Origin: Candidatus Saccharimonadota bacterium
GTDB taxonomy: Bacteria; Patescibacteriota; Saccharimonadia; Saccharimonadales; UBA4665
Length of the DNA stretch: 51,255 bases
Assembly: GCA_027371825.1 (NCBI GenBank)
Contig: DAHXLE010000011.1
Coordinates: forward strand, 1 to 51,255
Direction: 5' to 3'
Shown: positions 50,250 to 51,255 of the stretch, piece by piece
How the letters are laid out: every line of letters begins with the position of its first letter
How positions within the stretch are numbered: position 1 is the first letter of the stretch
Notes under the pieces: model-generated
The model's database searches: none
Seen by the model: the letters and a program-made list of their open reading frames with translations, nothing else
Told to the model about the DNA's origin: nothing
Made by a program: the position numbers and the translations under genes

Positions 50250-51125
50250 ATGAAGAAAAACTTTCGGATAATAATTACGGTCCTATTAGCACTGACAACG
50301 ATTGCTCTTTTTGTATATTACATTTCACATCATACCAATCTTATTACCAAGCTGGGACAAACATCGCCGTATACCATAGCTCTATTAATCGGTTTATATT
50401 TGCTGTGGTTTATGTCGAATATCCTGATACTGGCAGCTTGTTTAAGTTTGTGCAAAATAGGGCTATCGGCCAGCGAGAATACTCTGTTAAGTGCCTACTC
50501 CACGCTTGTTAATTTTTTTATACCGGGTCAGAGCGGTCCGGTGGTCCGGGGGGCTTACTTGAACAGAAAACACAAGCTTAGCGTTAAAAAATATATTTTC
50601 GTTACTCTTTTATATTACGGTTTTTACGGCTTAGTGAGCGCCATCCTGCTATTAGTATGTAATAGACCTTGGTGGCAGACATTAGTTGCAAGCATATTAG
50701 TTGTGATCATTAGTTTCAGTGTTATCCAGTTGTATCAAAAACGAAAAAAAGTTGTCGAAAAAAGCATTGATTGGAAACTAACAAAACTTATCTACTTATT
50801 GATGGCCACGATCTTACAGGCTATATTACAACTTGCAATATATTTTATCGAACTCCACAGCATAAATAGCGGCATTCATATCAGCCAGGCAATAACATAT
50901 ACCGGTGCAGCTGACTTTGCTCTTTTCGTTGCCCTGACACCGGGGGGTATAGGCATCAGGGAATCATTTTTATTATTCAGCCGAAAGCTTCATCATATAT
51001 CGAGCGCTAACATTATCGCCGCTAGCGTGATAGACCGCTCGGTATTTCTAATATTCTTGGCAATGCTCTTTGTCCTGACCATCGTTTTTCATGCCAAAGA
51101 CAAATTTAAGGTCGCCAAAAACTGA
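50250..51125 (+). CDS. UPF0104/AglD-type lipid flippase-like membrane protein
   Basis: 291 residues with about eight membrane helices. NFFIPGQSGPVVRGAYLNRK and FVALTPGGIGIRESFLLFSRK are the two signature segments of the LPG-synthetase-TM/UPF0104 family, and the GGIGIRE loop is the most conserved. Members act as flippases or anchors in lysyl-phosphatidylglycerol synthesis or glycolipid translocation; there is no aminoacyl-transferase domain here, so a transport role is likelier. An in-frame reading from 50118 would overlap the divergent gene, so ATG 50250 is chosen. Confidence 0.85.
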   Translation: MKKNFRIIITVLLALTTIALFVYYISHHTNLITKLGQTSPYTIALLIGLYLLWFMSNILILAACLSLCKIGLSASENTLLSAYSTLVNFFIPGQSGPVVRGAYLNRKHKLSVKKYIFVTLLYYGFYGLVSAILLLVCNRPWWQTLVASILVVIISFSVIQLYQKRKKVVEKSIDWKLTKLIYLLMATILQAILQLAIYFIELHSINSGIHISQAITYTGAADFALFVALTPGGIGIRESFLLFSRKLHHISSANIIAASVIDRSVFLIFLAMLFVLTIVFHAKDKFKVAKN

Positions 51126-51255
51126 TCAATTGGGTGGCATCATCGCGTTAGATAGAAATAAACTGTTACCGAAATGACTCATGTAAGGTTAAGCAGTATT
51201 TAGTAGTGGTAACCTAATTCTCGCTGAGTCCTTTCCAGTTTAATTGTTAATGACT

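Overview
The window looks like a chromosomal segment of a reduced, low-GC bacterium of the Candidate Phyla Radiation, most likely a Candidatus Saccharibacteria (TM7) member. This is inferred from gene content and style: compact genes, queA-tgt, a short-form 6-phosphogluconate dehydrogenase in a pgl-gnd-zwf operon, PEP synthase and enolase, MMPL and multi-membrane glycosyltransferase genes, a prepilin-like surface protein, and many genes whose -10 box lies only 6-7 nt before the start codon. TGA is an ordinary stop (queA and the AbrB-like antitoxin both end in TGA), so code 11 applies. I found no rRNA, tRNA, CRISPR array or insertion sequence.

Region 1 (1-11.6 kb) is accessory. Short genes are separated by long non-coding gaps: an HNH nuclease, a secreted phosphoesterase, a decayed cupredoxin, a Nudix hydrolase, a MazEF-type and an AbrB/Doc-type toxin-antitoxin pair, a prepilin-like protein, an mTERF-like helical-repeat protein, a histidine phosphatase, an ICMT-like methyltransferase and an aldo/keto reductase. 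A diverged ~35-bp repeat recurs between these units. Region 2 (12-14.4 kb) holds a secreted GH5-like glycosidase and an acyl-ACP desaturase whose N-terminus extends upstream to an apparent ATC start.

Region 3 (14.8-27.2 kb) is the most interesting part: a flavin/heme redox island. A cassette of membrane-tailed NAD(P)H-flavin reductase (FNR), ApbE flavin transferase and ferric-reductase-like diheme membrane protein (FRD) lies on the + strand at the left edge. The same three-gene cassette lies inverted on the - strand at the right edge. Between them are an Ig-like anchored protein, a two-component system, an anchored FMN-binding-domain protein, a third ApbE, an RnfD/NqrB-like membrane domain fused to its own FNR domain, and a glutamate dehydrogenase. 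The likely role is to move electrons from cytosolic NAD(P)H through membrane flavin and heme to an acceptor outside the membrane. Both FRDs carry a [IV]TGA[ST] motif resembling an ApbE flavinylation site.

Region 4 (27.3-51.1 kb) is housekeeping: a DedA protein, a DEAD-box helicase with a leader able to fold over its ribosome-binding site, the oxidative pentose-phosphate operon (a possible NADPH source for the FNRs), queA-tgt, a HAM1-like NTP pyrophosphatase, PEP synthase, an adenylate-kinase-like protein, a D-2-hydroxyacid dehydrogenase fused to a phosphoglycerate mutase, enolase, an MMPL transporter and an envelope-glycan group (PIG-V-like mannosyltransferase, GT2, GT-C-like protein, UPF0104-like flippase). 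All identifications rest on reading motifs by eye; no database search was possible.
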